Below the pieces are notes generated by a model. That model did no database searches and was not told the DNA's origin. It saw nothing but the letters and a program-made list of their open reading frames with translations. Shown here one piece after another: positions 1 through 7,664 of a stretch of DNA of 64,000 nucleotides. Origin of the DNA: Gemmiger sp. An87 (GTDB lineage: Bacteria; Bacillota; Clostridia; Oscillospirales; Ruminococcaceae). The DNA is taken from positions 1 through 64,000 of the forward strand of contig NZ_NFHD01000004.1 of assembly GCF_002159185.1 (NCBI RefSeq). The letters are read 5' to 3'. Made by a program: the position numbers and the translations under genes. Numbering within the stretch: position 1 is the first letter of the stretch; each line of letters begins with the position of its first letter.

Positions 1-62
1 GCTTGCGCGGCGGTCTTTTTGTTTTGCTCTCTTTCGCCTCCTACTAAGGTTGCAAACTTTCC
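1..62 (-). other. Window edge downstream of parA; no complete gene
   Basis: On the minus strand the 62 bases after the parA stop stay open to the window edge in two frames: the parA frame itself, which has no start codon here, and the frame entered by a TTG that overlaps the stop. A purine-rich AGGAGG stretch is also present. A parB-type gene normally follows parA, so its first codons could lie here or just outside the window, but no start codon with a convincing ribosome site can be chosen. Confidence 0.25.
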
Positions 63-860
63 TCAATTCCCTGTTGACTTTTTATTTGCAGACTTCGTTA
101 ATACTCGATAGGCATCGGCTACTTTGCCTTTCGGATCGTGTTTGAAAATACTGGTTCCCTCTGCACTGATTTCTTCAGCACGAACAGAACGGGGAATATC
201 AGTCTTATAAACCTTGAGCTTACCACCATAATTTTCTCGGATCAGATTACTGATGTCTTTGGAATAATTCGTTCGGCTGTCTACCATTGTCAGCAAAATA
301 CCTTCAATTCGCAGCTTTGGATTGATTTGGCGGCGCACCTTATTGATGGTCTGTAAAAGCTGTTCCAAGCCTTTTGCAGGAAGATAAGCTGCTTGCACTG
401 GAATCAATACATTATCTGCCGCAGCAAGTGCATTGACTGTGAGCATTCCCAAAGAGGGCATACAATCCAGAAGAATGAAATCATAGTTCTGTTTTACGGT
501 GTCCAGGTATTGCTTGAGAATAGTTTCTCGACTCATAGCATTAACCAACGATACCTCCAAACCAGATAGCTCAATGTTGGCAGGCATCAGGTCAACACCT
601 TCCGGATGATGCAAAATACCTTCACCGGGAGCAATAGGCTGCTCTGAAAGAATTTTTCCCATCATATCCGATAATGTTGGAGAAAGCTGATCCGGAACAG
701 GATGACCAAGGCAAATAGTAAGCGATGCCTGTGGATCTGTGTCTACTAAAAGCACTTTTTTACCTTCCATTGCCAAACCAACACCTAGATTTTCGCAGGT
801 AGTTGTTTTTCCTGTTCCGCCTTTTTGGTTAACTACTGCCATGACGGTTGCTTTTGCCAA
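63..860 (-). CDS. parA: ParA/Soj-family partition ATPase
   Basis: 265-aa deviant-Walker ATPase of the ParA/MinD superfamily. It is expected to bind ATP, dimerise on DNA and move a plasmid or integrative element together with a ParB partner. The P-loop with the signature lysine is KGGTGKTT at residues 13-20, followed by the LLVDTDPQAS Walker A' segment near residues 36-46 and the FILLDCMPSLG Walker B region near 127-137. The length is normal for chromosomal and ICE ParA proteins, without an N-terminal HTH domain. It lies 54 bp downstream of the RepA_N-type gene on the same strand, which is the usual replication/partition arrangement of integrative elements in gut Firmicutes. The sequence is AT-richer than the chromosomal genes to the right. 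The family call is secure; that it serves an ICE rather than the chromosome is inferred from the neighbours. Confidence 0.93.
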   Translation of the reverse strand: MAKATVMAVVNQKGGTGKTTTCENLGVGLAMEGKKVLLVDTDPQASLTICLGHPVPDQLSPTLSDMMGKILSEQPIAPGEGILHHPEGVDLMPANIELSGLEVSLVNAMSRETILKQYLDTVKQNYDFILLDCMPSLGMLTVNALAAADNVLIPVQAAYLPAKGLEQLLQTINKVRRQINPKLRIEGILLTMVDSRTNYSKDISNLIRENYGGKLKVYKTDIPRSVRAEEISAEGTSIFKHDPKGKVADAYRVLTKSANKKSTGN

Positions 861-914
861 AATTCATCACCTTACCTTTCTTAGTTTTTTCTCTCATTTC
901 TGTATCACCACCTT

Positions 915-1802
915 TCAAATCAACCCAGAAGCCATATCATGCCGTACATCGGCGTCAATTTTTATATCTATCGTAACCGGAGCGTTATACAAAGCAGCAA
1001 GAGCATATTGTTTTGGGTTTCGGATTTTGGTTGTGTTTTCTTTAAAGCAGTTTAATACATAGCGAATGTGCTCGGAATTCAACTTCATCAATCGGCTTCG
1101 TACAACCTCAGATGGCTTATCATCGCTGGCTATCCGAATTAACTTTCGTTTGCTACATACGGTTTCTACCAATATTTCCAAGATGCTTTCCAGAACTTCT
1201 TTATCATAGGGAAATTCTCTAAAAAGATAGTCCATTTCAAGTTCTTCATAAAAATACTGATAATAGCTCTGAAATTCCTCATCCTTTTCCACATCCCTTC
1301 CAGAGAAATCGGAAGATAGGATAGGATCAGTATCACTATAATCAGTATCTTTAATATCAGTATTATTACCTTGTGCTTTTGACAACTCTTGAAGAGTCTT
1401 ATTGACAGTTCCAGAATTGTCCTTTTGACAATTCAAGAATTGTCTTTCCACAGAATTATCCACAAAGTTTTTCACATAGATATAATTGGGCTTTCCTAGT
1501 CCAATACGTTTGCGCTCAATTAAGCCACATCTGTTTTCCAGCTCATGCAACAGTTTTACTGCTTTTTTCTCTGCACAACCAAGTGCGCCTTTAACTTCTT
1601 CAATCGTGAATATGATATATACCCGACCAAGTTCATCCACCCATCCGTTTTTTGCCGACAAATTCATACGATCAAGCATAATGCCATAGAGCAGTTTTGC
1701 ATCAGAAGATATATTCGAGAATTTTTCGTCTGTAAACAGAACTTTTGGGACCCGATAGAATGAGAATAGCTCTGCCTGCTGTCCATAGAAGTAATCATAC
1801 AT
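915..1802 (-). CDS. Replication initiator-like protein (RepA_N domain with DUF6017-type C-terminus)
   Basis: 295 aa. The N-terminal ~115 residues match the pattern of the RepA_N winged-helix initiator domain: an early FYRVPKVLF segment, then ISSDAKLLYGIMLDRM, and a basic second winged helix ending GKPNYIYV. A polar linker rich in Asp and Ser (about residues 118-172) leads to a C-terminal block (about 175-290) with the DEEFQSYYQYF start and RNPKQYALAALYN end typical of the DUF6017 module. In plasmids the RepA_N domain binds iterons. In integrative elements such proteins sit beside parA and small Cys-rich genes, as here. The start ATG follows a GGAGGAGCAAT ribosome site. It could act in element replication or in regulation; no experiment-level claim is possible from sequence. 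Confidence 0.8.
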   Translation of the reverse strand: MYDYFYGQQAELFSFYRVPKVLFTDEKFSNISSDAKLLYGIMLDRMNLSAKNGWVDELGRVYIIFTIEEVKGALGCAEKKAVKLLHELENRCGLIERKRIGLGKPNYIYVKNFVDNSVERQFLNCQKDNSGTVNKTLQELSKAQGNNTDIKDTDYSDTDPILSSDFSGRDVEKDEEFQSYYQYFYEELEMDYLFREFPYDKEVLESILEILVETVCSKRKLIRIASDDKPSEVVRSRLMKLNSEHIRYVLNCFKENTTKIRNPKQYALAALYNAPVTIDIKIDADVRHDMASGLI

Positions 1803-1931
1803 TGCTCCTCCTCACCGCCTTTTTGTAGGGGAATATTTTGTTACTCAGAGGAGCCTTATGAACAGTGCCATCTCTGATACGGTAAGGACAGCAAATACGG
1901 GTTATTGGTAACAATCGTGAATTCATTTTCA

Positions 1932-2156
1932 TCACCCCTTTCCAATGACCTCACGCAAGAGCTTTTTCGTACACCACCCAATGCAGGGCTGTGCTCGCCC
2001 ATAAGGGCATCCGTCACAATCACTTTTAGATTTAGGTGGCGGTGAAATCCGATAGTAACAGTTTGCTTTGCCCAGACTGCATCCTTTCCTTGTGTTTTTC
2101 CAGTAGTAGCAGTATCGACAGTCGCTTGGTTTATCAGCGGCATATTGTGTTTTCAT
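1932..2156 (-). CDS. Small cysteine-rich protein of integrative elements
   Basis: 74 aa with ten cysteines, arranged partly as CRYCYYW near residues 13-19, then CSLGKANC and CDGCPYG pairs, and a final CIGWC. The spacing suggests metal binding or disulfides, but no named fold is recognised. Short proteins of this kind, starting MKTQYAADKPSDCRYCYYW, recur beside RepA_N/ParA modules in conjugative elements of gut Firmicutes (family knowledge; function unknown). A good AAGGAGG site precedes the ATG (AAGGAGGTATTTTGAATC). The gene is the first of the element next to the tRNA attachment region, with 129 bp to the initiator gene. Confidence 0.75.
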   Translation of the reverse strand: MKTQYAADKPSDCRYCYYWKNTRKGCSLGKANCYYRISPPPKSKSDCDGCPYGRAQPCIGWCTKKLLREVIGKG

Positions 2157-2205
2157 GATTCAAAATACCTCCTTTCTTCCAGTCGCTTCAGAAGCAGTCT
2201 GGAAA

Positions 2206-2254
2206 CAAAAAAAGAGTGTCTATTCACTCCCTAAAAGGGAGAAATAAACACTCT
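2206..2254 (-). terminator. Rho-independent terminator, leftward
   Basis: An inverted repeat with outer arms AGAGTGT and ACACTCT and inner arms CTCCC and GGGAG forms a long hairpin at 2213-2254. Read leftward it is followed by seven T residues (2207-2213). It lies 5' of the Cys-rich gene and would insulate the element from transcription entering from the tRNA side. Confidence 0.65.
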
Positions 2255-2322
2255 ATGTAAACGAAAAAGTATTAGATTGTATTTGGCATAACGGCTTAGG
2301 ACACGCAACATCCACCTTTTTA

Positions 2323-2413
2323 ATTAGCAAGTTTTTTTGCAGCAATTTGGCTCCAATTAGCAGGAATGCCTTTTTGATTAGCAAAAACAGGCTTTTTCTT
2401 GCTAATGATTAGC
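2323..2413. repeat. Cluster of ATTAGC repeats (possible iterons or integrase arm sites)
   Basis: ATTAGC occurs in direct orientation at 2323, 2356, 2377 and 2408, and as its complement GCTAAT at 2401, the last two forming a 13-bp palindrome. The motifs stand between the element's first gene and the tRNA-Arg attachment region, where integrase/excisionase arm sites or initiator-binding iterons are expected. The rest of 2157-2530 is AT-rich and holds no gene that I can support. Confidence 0.45.
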
Positions 2414-2527
2414 TGGAAATTTTGTTTTTTCACCAGAGTTCGATGTCTGTTTGTGGTGCTACAAAAAATTTTTTAAAGTAATTATGGCTCTAAGATCAGA
2501 TGCAGTGGTCATCTACGACTGAAAACA

Positions 2528-2565
2528 AATAAAGCCGAAAACCCTTGAAAACAAAGGCTTTCGGC
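2528..2565 (-). terminator. Terminator after tRNA-Arg
   Basis: Arms GCCGAAA and TTTCGGC (2534-2565), read leftward, form a hairpin followed by TTTATTTG. It starts just past the CCA end of the tRNA and is the natural terminator of the tRNA transcript. Confidence 0.7.
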
Positions 2566-2577
2566 GTTATGAGCTGG

Positions 2578-2651
2578 CGTCCATAAGAGGATTTGAACCT
2601 CCGACCCCTCGCTTAGGAGGCGAGTGCTCTATCCAGCTGAGCTATATGGAC
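2578..2651 (-). tRNA. tRNA-Arg (anticodon CCT)
   Basis: A complete cloverleaf on the minus strand. The acceptor stem GTCCATA pairs with TATGGAC, the D arm is GCTC...GAGC, the anticodon stem CTCGC/GCGAG carries loop CTCCTAA, and the T arm contains GGTTCAAATCC. The discriminator G is followed by an encoded CCA at 2577-2575. It decodes AGG. Its 3' end faces the ParA/RepA element, as expected for a tRNA 3'-end attachment site that the element rebuilds on insertion. Confidence 0.93.
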
Positions 2652-2671
2652 GTGTCTAATATATGATTATA

Positions 2672-2776
2672 GCCCGACCAGAGTCGAACTGCAATCCCGT
2701 ACTGAGTTTTTCTGAGTTGTATGTTGTAACGCCACCTTAGGAGGCGGACCCTCTATCCCGGTGAGGTACGGGGGCT
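2672..2776 (-). pseudogene. Degenerate tRNA-Arg(CCT)-like sequence
   Basis: Read leftward it begins GCCCCCGTA like a tRNA-Arg 5' half and keeps CCTCCTAAGG at the anticodon position, but the anticodon loop is one base short. About 35 extra bases separate the anticodon arm from a T-arm-like GCAGTTCGACTCTG. It cannot fold as a standard tRNA and is most likely a remnant left by element insertion or excision. Confidence 0.6.
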
Positions 2777-2798
2777 TATACAACAAATATTCAATTTT

Positions 2799-2868
2799 CG
2801 GGCTCAACAGGATTCGAACGAACTGCCGCTTAGGAGGCTCGCGCTCTATCCAACTGAGCTACGGAGAC
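2799..2868 (-). pseudogene. Second degenerate tRNA-Arg(CCT)-like sequence
   Basis: The 5' half GTCTCCGTAGCTCAGTTGG, the loop CTCCTAA and a T-arm-like GTTCGAATCCTG are recognisable. The anticodon stem is mispaired, the variable region is shortened, and the 3' end TGAGCCCG does not pair with the 5' end. This is the third tRNA-Arg(CCT)-like copy within 300 bp. Confidence 0.6.
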
Positions 2869-3057
2869 TTATATCGATTTTTCCTTGATTTTATGCGGTT
2901 TTTCACGCTTCGTCCAAGGTGACGATCCCTCATACCGAAACCTAATTTTAGCAGGCTTTTCTCGTAAAATTCGCCCATCCTGCCGCCATTTGCCACAGTT
3001 ATGACAAAGCTGACATACAACTTTATTAGCAGCATTTGTCGTAAGGTAACCTATTTC
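2869..3057 (-). pseudogene. Open coding remnant with Cys/His motif
   Basis: From a stop at 3058-3060 one minus-strand frame is open for 62 codons and ends one base before the 5' end of the third tRNA-like copy. It encodes a plausible, basic C-terminal protein segment containing CQLCHNCGKWRQ followed by a Lys/Arg-rich tail. There is no start codon with a ribosome site at its beginning, so it is probably the 3' end of a gene whose 5' part has been lost. I do not recognise the family; the Cys/His spacing suggests a small zinc-binding segment. Confidence 0.4.
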
Positions 3058-3190
3058 TTAGGAGAGGGCATACATTTTCCACACGTGTCAGCCTGTGACG
3101 GTCAGCTTCACGGTGCCTGCTTCCAGCTGATTTTTCCGCCAGCTTTTTGCATACTGTAATATTATATCAGTCAAAGCAGGCAAAATCAAG

Positions 3191-3219
3191 TTGAAATACC
3201 TTTTATAAACGTGTATATT
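3191..3219 (+). promoter_or_regulatory. SigA-type promoter of the potassium transporter gene
   Basis: TTGAAA at 3191-3196, a 17-base spacer, and TATATT at 3214-3219, placed 73 bases upstream of the GTG start. Otherwise 3058-3290 holds no gene that I can support. Confidence 0.65.
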
Positions 3220-3291
3220 ATAAGAACATAGTAGAATTGCGTTCGTGCGCCCTGACAGCGGCGCCGGGTGCTTACAAGGAGGAAAACGACC

Positions 3292-4713
3292 GTGGAACAG
3301 GATTCCAATTCCTTTCAAACATCGCAGCTGGGCCGGTTGATCAGCCGGACCGCTCCGCCCCCGAAAAAACGCCGCCGGCTGGAGAGCCTTTCTCCCACCC
3401 GGCTGATCGTTTCCAGCTTTCTTGTGGTGATTGTGACCGGTGCGCTGCTGCTCATGCTGCCCTTCGCCACCCGCAATGGCATCACGCCGGTACAGGCCTT
3501 CTTCACGGCCACAAGCGCCACCTGTGTGACCGGTCTTGTGGTGCTGGATACCTACCAGGGCTTCACCACGTTCGGCCAGACAGTCGTAATTTGCCTGATT
3601 CAGATCGGAGGTCTGAGCCTTGTCACTCTGGCCAGCTTCTTCACCCTGGCGCTCCGTCGCCGGGTCGGTTTCCGCTCCATGAAGCTGGCCAGCGAATCCA
3701 TCGGCACCTCCAATGTAGCGGAGGCCCGGGGCCTGCTGCTGGTGGTCATGAAGCTTGCCGCCTTCTTCGAGGGTCTGGGCTTTTTGCTGCTGCTGCCGGT
3801 CTTTGTTCCGGAATATGGCGCTGAGGGCATTTTCATCTCGATCTTTTTGTCCATCTCCGCCTTCTGCAACGCCGGTTTCGATATCCTGGGACGCACCCAG
3901 AGCTATGTGAGCCTGATGGGCTATGCCTCCAACTGGTATGTGCAGGGCATCATCATGTTCCTGATCGTGGCCGGCGGCCTGGGCTTTCTGGTCTGGCACG
4001 ATCTGGGCCAGTGGCGCAAGACACATCACCTCTCCATCCACACCAAGGTGGTACTGTTCTGCACCATCCTGCTGATCGTGGGCGGCACCGTGGGCTTTGC
4101 TTTTCTGGAATGGAACAACCCCGACACACTGGGCGGTATGTCCGCCGGTGACAAGGTTGTAAACAGCCTGTTCCAGTCCATCAGCGCCCGAACCGCTGGC
4201 TTCAACACCATTGATCTGGCTTCCATGGGCTCCATCACCAAGTGCATGCTCTGCGTGCTCATGTTCATCGGTGCTGCGCCCGGCGGTACCGGCGGCGGTA
4301 TCAAGGTAACCACCTTCAGCGTGATTCTGGTCACCGTGGCCAGTGTGGTCACCGGCCGGGAAGACGCTCAGATCTTCCGCCGCCGCATCGACAAGAAAAC
4401 CGTTTACCAGGCCCTGAGCATCTCCATGCTGAGCCTGGGTGTGGTGATCCTGGTCACACTGATCGTCTTCTTCAATTGCGGTGAGCTCATCAGTCCGCTG
4501 GACTGCCTGTATGAGGTAGTCAGCGCCTTTGGCACGGTGGGCTGCTCGGTGGGTGTGACCGGCGAGATGCATGCACCTGCTCTGATCATCACCATGGTTA
4601 CCATGTTTATCGGCCGTGTGGGCCCGGTCTCGCTGGCGATCAGTCTGGCCAGTCAGCGCCGGGAGCAGGGCAAGTTCGACATTCTGCCCGAGGGCAAGAT
4701 CAGCGTGGGCTGA
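3292..4713 (+). CDS. TrkH/KtrB-family potassium uptake channel subunit
   Basis: 473-aa membrane protein with the fourfold M1-P-M2 repeat of the TrkH/KtrB family, which forms the K+-conducting subunit gated by a cytoplasmic RCK (TrkA/KtrA) protein. The four pore segments are visible: TATSATCVTGL, SAFCNAGFD, SISARTAGFN and SAFGTVGCSVG, with a Gly-rich APGGTGGGIK stretch between the third and fourth. A soluble, basic N-terminus of about 35 residues precedes the first membrane helix. An upstream in-frame GTG at 3268 would include the AAGGAGG site at 3276-3282 in the coding region, so GTG 3292, nine bases after that site, is the better start. No KtrA/TrkA gene is next to it; the partner must be elsewhere. 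A strong promoter lies upstream. Confidence 0.9.
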   Translation: MEQDSNSFQTSQLGRLISRTAPPPKKRRRLESLSPTRLIVSSFLVVIVTGALLLMLPFATRNGITPVQAFFTATSATCVTGLVVLDTYQGFTTFGQTVVICLIQIGGLSLVTLASFFTLALRRRVGFRSMKLASESIGTSNVAEARGLLLVVMKLAAFFEGLGFLLLLPVFVPEYGAEGIFISIFLSISAFCNAGFDILGRTQSYVSLMGYASNWYVQGIIMFLIVAGGLGFLVWHDLGQWRKTHHLSIHTKVVLFCTILLIVGGTVGFAFLEWNNPDTLGGMSAGDKVVNSLFQSISARTAGFNTIDLASMGSITKCMLCVLMFIGAAPGGTGGGIKVTTFSVILVTVASVVTGREDAQIFRRRIDKKTVYQALSISMLSLGVVILVTLIVFFNCGELISPLDCLYEVVSAFGTVGCSVGVTGEMHAPALIITMVTMFIGRVGPVSLAISLASQRREQGKFDILPEGKISVG

Positions 4714-4775
4714 TTCCGATCCGGGTGCAGCGCATCTGCCTGCTGCCCGCCATTGAATAAGGAGGAACTGATCTC

Positions 4776-6194
4776 TTGCGTGGATCTCATTCGTTTTCTC
4801 CCCGGGCGCTCTTTCGGCCCGTGGGGTTGATTCTTGCGGCTGTTTTTCTGGTGATGCTGGTGTTCAACTGGCTCACCCCGTTAATCTCCGATGACTACTC
4901 CTACCTGCTGAAGTTTCCCACCCACGAGCCGGTGGAAACCTTTTGGGACATTGTTGTTTCCCAATATTACCATTATATGCAGTGGGGCGGCCGAACCATT
5001 GCCATCGGCCTGAACCAGATCTTCCTGTGGCTTGGAAAATGGGTCTTCAATCTGGCCAATGCTGCTGCATTCACCTTTACCGTCTGGCTGTGTGCCAAAC
5101 TTGCCGCTGGGCAAAAGTCGATTCACCCTGCCTTTTTGCTGGTGGTGCTGGGTCTGTTTTTCCACTTCAACCCGGCGTTCGGCGCGGTCAACCTGTGGAT
5201 GTGCGGCTCCTGCGTTTACCTGTGGCCCCTGATGCTGGGTCTGGTCTTTCTTCTGCCCTACCGGCTGCAGCTGGACCGGGATCTCTCCTGGAGCAAAGGT
5301 GCTGCCGCAGGCATGTTTTTCGCAGGCATCGCCGCCGGATGGGGCAACGAAAACACCAGCGGCGCGGTGCTGCTTGCCTGCCTGGTGCTCTGTGTGTTTT
5401 CCCGCCTGCTGCTGGGCCGCACGCCTCTGTGGCAGCTGACCGGTGCCGCAGGCTGCCTGGCCGGTTTTCTGCTGCTGATGTGCGCTCCCGGTCAGTGGGT
5501 TCGGATGGACCGGGCCGGTGAGGATTCACGCGGTTTTCTCACTGTGCTGCTCACTCGTATCATGAACGCGACCCATACCCTGCGGCTGTACGGCCTGGTG
5601 CTGGCCATTCTATTTGCTGCTGTTTATTTCTGTCTGCTTCTGTGCCGGCCCTCGCTGCGGGCGGCGCTGTTTCCTGCATTCTGGTTCGTGATGGGTCTGG
5701 CTGCCAACTATGCTTTGATTCTCTCGCCGGTATATTATGTGCGCTCTTTTTATGCAGTGCTTGCCTTTTGGGTCATCGCCATCGGCAGCGCGCTCACCGG
5801 CCTGGCCCAGCACCAGCCCGCTCTGGGCAAACTGCCCCAGGGGCTGCTGGCTGGCGGTTTGTGCGTTCTGCTCTGCTTCGATCTTGTGGAGGGCGGCTAC
5901 GATATTCTGAACTATTCCATCATGCGGCAGGTGCGTGAGGATATCATCCTCACCCAGGTAGCCGAGGGCGAAAAAGACATCGAAACCTATGCCATCTACC
6001 CCTACACCCGTTTCTGCAGTGCATACGGCCAGCCGGACCTGCGGCTGGATAAAGACAACTGGGTAAATGTGAACATGGCGCTGCATCTGGGCGCGGACTC
6101 TCTTGTGGTCACCGAGCAGCACTACTACCCGTTCCCCGGCTATGATGATTTTTCCAACACGGTAGAAACCGAACTGAGCTACGCTCTGGAGTAA
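4776..6194 (+). CDS. DUF6056-family membrane protein (first copy)
   Basis: 472 aa, with about ten or more predicted membrane helices. An acidic SDDYSY motif (residues 38-43) follows the first helix, and NLWMCGSCVYLWP and GWGNENTSG motifs follow later. The pattern fits the DUF6056/GtrII-like family of polytopic proteins, in which an acidic pair in the first extracytoplasmic loop resembles GT-C glycosyltransferases using lipid-linked sugars. Function is not established. The TTG start at 4776 lies ten bases after AAGGAGG (4759-4765). The gene follows the potassium transporter by 62 bp and is followed 10 bp later by a paralogue, so the three are probably cotranscribed. Confidence 0.75.
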   Translation: MRGSHSFSPRALFRPVGLILAAVFLVMLVFNWLTPLISDDYSYLLKFPTHEPVETFWDIVVSQYYHYMQWGGRTIAIGLNQIFLWLGKWVFNLANAAAFTFTVWLCAKLAAGQKSIHPAFLLVVLGLFFHFNPAFGAVNLWMCGSCVYLWPLMLGLVFLLPYRLQLDRDLSWSKGAAAGMFFAGIAAGWGNENTSGAVLLACLVLCVFSRLLLGRTPLWQLTGAAGCLAGFLLLMCAPGQWVRMDRAGEDSRGFLTVLLTRIMNATHTLRLYGLVLAILFAAVYFCLLLCRPSLRAALFPAFWFVMGLAANYALILSPVYYVRSFYAVLAFWVIAIGSALTGLAQHQPALGKLPQGLLAGGLCVLLCFDLVEGGYDILNYSIMRQVREDIILTQVAEGEKDIETYAIYPYTRFCSAYGQPDLRLDKDNWVNVNMALHLGADSLVVTEQHYYPFPGYDDFSNTVETELSYALE

Positions 6195-6204
6195 AGGAGG
6201 CGCT

Positions 6205-7602
6205 ATGAAGCCGATCGAATCCAATGCCCGGCTGAACCGTCGGCTTTTCTGGCTGCTGGCGGCTGCCGCAGCGGTGGTAATGCTGCTGTTCAACTGCCTC
6301 ACCCCCTTTGTGGCGGATGACTTCACCTTCACCTTCAGCTACCGCACCGGAGAACGGCTCACCGGCCTGTGGGATGTGCTGCAGAGCCAGACCTACCACT
6401 ACATGACCTGGAGCGGCCGGTTCCTCATCAAGAGCCTGGATCAATGGTTTACCATCCAGCCGAAGCTTCTGTTCAACGTGTGCAACACACTGGTTTATGT
6501 GGGGCTTGCGCTGGTGGTTTATCTTGCAGCAAAGGGCCGCCGCGCTCCTGCCGACCCCCAGCTGCTGCTATTTATCTTTCTTAGCTTCTGGATGGTCTCG
6601 CCGGTGTTCGGCCAGACCAATCTGTGGATGTGCGGCTCCTTCAACTACCTGTGGGCCAGCTTCTTCTGCCTGGCCGCGGCGCTTCCCTTTGCACTGCAGC
6701 TGCACCACCCGTTGCAGACACGCCGCTGGCGGGCGCCCGCCTGTTTTCTGGCAGGTCTGGTGGGCGGCTGGAGCAGTGAAAACACAAGCGCCGGACTGCT
6801 TGTACTGATGGTTCTGGTGCTTTGCTGGCAGCTGTTCCGGGAGAAAAAAGCTCCCCTGTGGATGTTCACCGGTCTGGTGGGCGGGCTTCTCGGCTTCGCT
6901 CTGCTGATTCTGGCCCCGGGCAACTACCAGCGGCAGGATGCCGCTCCCGATCCCCGGGGTCTGGTGACCATTCTGGCCACTCGTTTTCTCACCGCTTTGA
7001 ACATGCTGTGGGACTATGGTCTGCCCCTTCTTCTGATCTTCGCGGTGCTCTTCTGGCTGCTGTGGCTGCAAAAGCCCGCACCGCAAGCCCTGTTCCTGCC
7101 GCTGGCATTGTTTGCGGCGGGGCTGGGCGCAAACTTCGCCATGGTACTCTCGCCAGTCTACTACGAGCGCTCCACCCATGGTGTATTTGTTTTTCTCACC
7201 GCCGCCTGTGCCGCCGCGCTGGCCGGACTGGACCGCAGCCATCTTCGGAGCGTACTGGGCGGTACAGCCGCCGGGCTGGCACTGGTCGCCTGCTTCCAGC
7301 TTGTGTGGGCAGGCTACGACATCGCCAGCTTCTGGATGATGCACCGCACCCGTGCGGCTGAGTTTGCGAGCCTGAAGGACCAGGGACAGACTCAGGTGGT
7401 AAGCTATTCCATCGAGTGCTACACCCGCTGGTGCGCCGGTTACGGCCTGCCGGACCTGCGCACTGATCCGGAGGACTGGATCTGCTCGGACATGGCCCGT
7501 TATTACGGCTTTGAGAGTCTGGTGGCCGACGAAGCCCACACCTATCCCTTTCCCGGCCGCACCAACAATGCGCTGGAAACCGGCCTTCCGGAGGAAAGCT
7601 GA
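6205..7602 (+). CDS. DUF6056-family membrane protein (second copy)
   Basis: 465 aa, clearly homologous to the preceding gene product along its whole length: first helix followed by ADDFTF (acidic pair at residues 38-39), then SGRFLIKSLDQ, NLWMCGSFNYLW, GGWSSENTSA and, near the C-terminus, the YPFPG motif shared with its neighbour. This indicates a tandem duplication followed by divergence. It is likely a polytopic membrane enzyme or transporter acting on surface glycans, by analogy with GT-C-like proteins; substrate unknown. AAAGGAGG sits just before the ATG, 10 bp after the preceding stop. A strong terminator follows. Confidence 0.75.
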   Translation: MKPIESNARLNRRLFWLLAAAAAVVMLLFNCLTPFVADDFTFTFSYRTGERLTGLWDVLQSQTYHYMTWSGRFLIKSLDQWFTIQPKLLFNVCNTLVYVGLALVVYLAAKGRRAPADPQLLLFIFLSFWMVSPVFGQTNLWMCGSFNYLWASFFCLAAALPFALQLHHPLQTRRWRAPACFLAGLVGGWSSENTSAGLLVLMVLVLCWQLFREKKAPLWMFTGLVGGLLGFALLILAPGNYQRQDAAPDPRGLVTILATRFLTALNMLWDYGLPLLLIFAVLFWLLWLQKPAPQALFLPLALFAAGLGANFAMVLSPVYYERSTHGVFVFLTAACAAALAGLDRSHLRSVLGGTAAGLALVACFQLVWAGYDIASFWMMHRTRAAEFASLKDQGQTQVVSYSIECYTRWCAGYGLPDLRTDPEDWICSDMARYYGFESLVADEAHTYPFPGRTNNALETGLPEES

Positions 7603-7615
7603 ATCGAAACAACGT

Positions 7616-7654
7616 AAAAATGCCCCCGAAGCGGATGGCTTCGGGGGCATTTTG
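7616..7654. terminator. Bidirectional terminator between convergent genes
   Basis: A 13-bp perfect stem (ATGCCCCCGAAGC with its complement, 7620-7650) is flanked by A-rich sequence on the left and TTTT on the right. It serves the rightward membrane-protein genes and the leftward peptidase operon. Confidence 0.85.
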
Positions 7655-7664
7655 CATGCTTGGA

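Noticed and set aside
1856-2143. 95-codon frame overlapping the Cys-rich gene
   Set aside because: Shares DNA with the 74-aa Cys-rich gene in another frame, lacks a ribosome site, and its product has no recognisable feature.
2672-2868. Two additional functional tRNA-Arg genes
   Set aside because: Arm pairing fails (short anticodon loop with a ~35-base insertion in one, unpaired acceptor and anticodon stems in the other), so they are listed as remnants.
3088-4572. 494-codon open frame on the minus strand
   Set aside because: Antisense to the potassium transporter gene and crosses its promoter; no domain.
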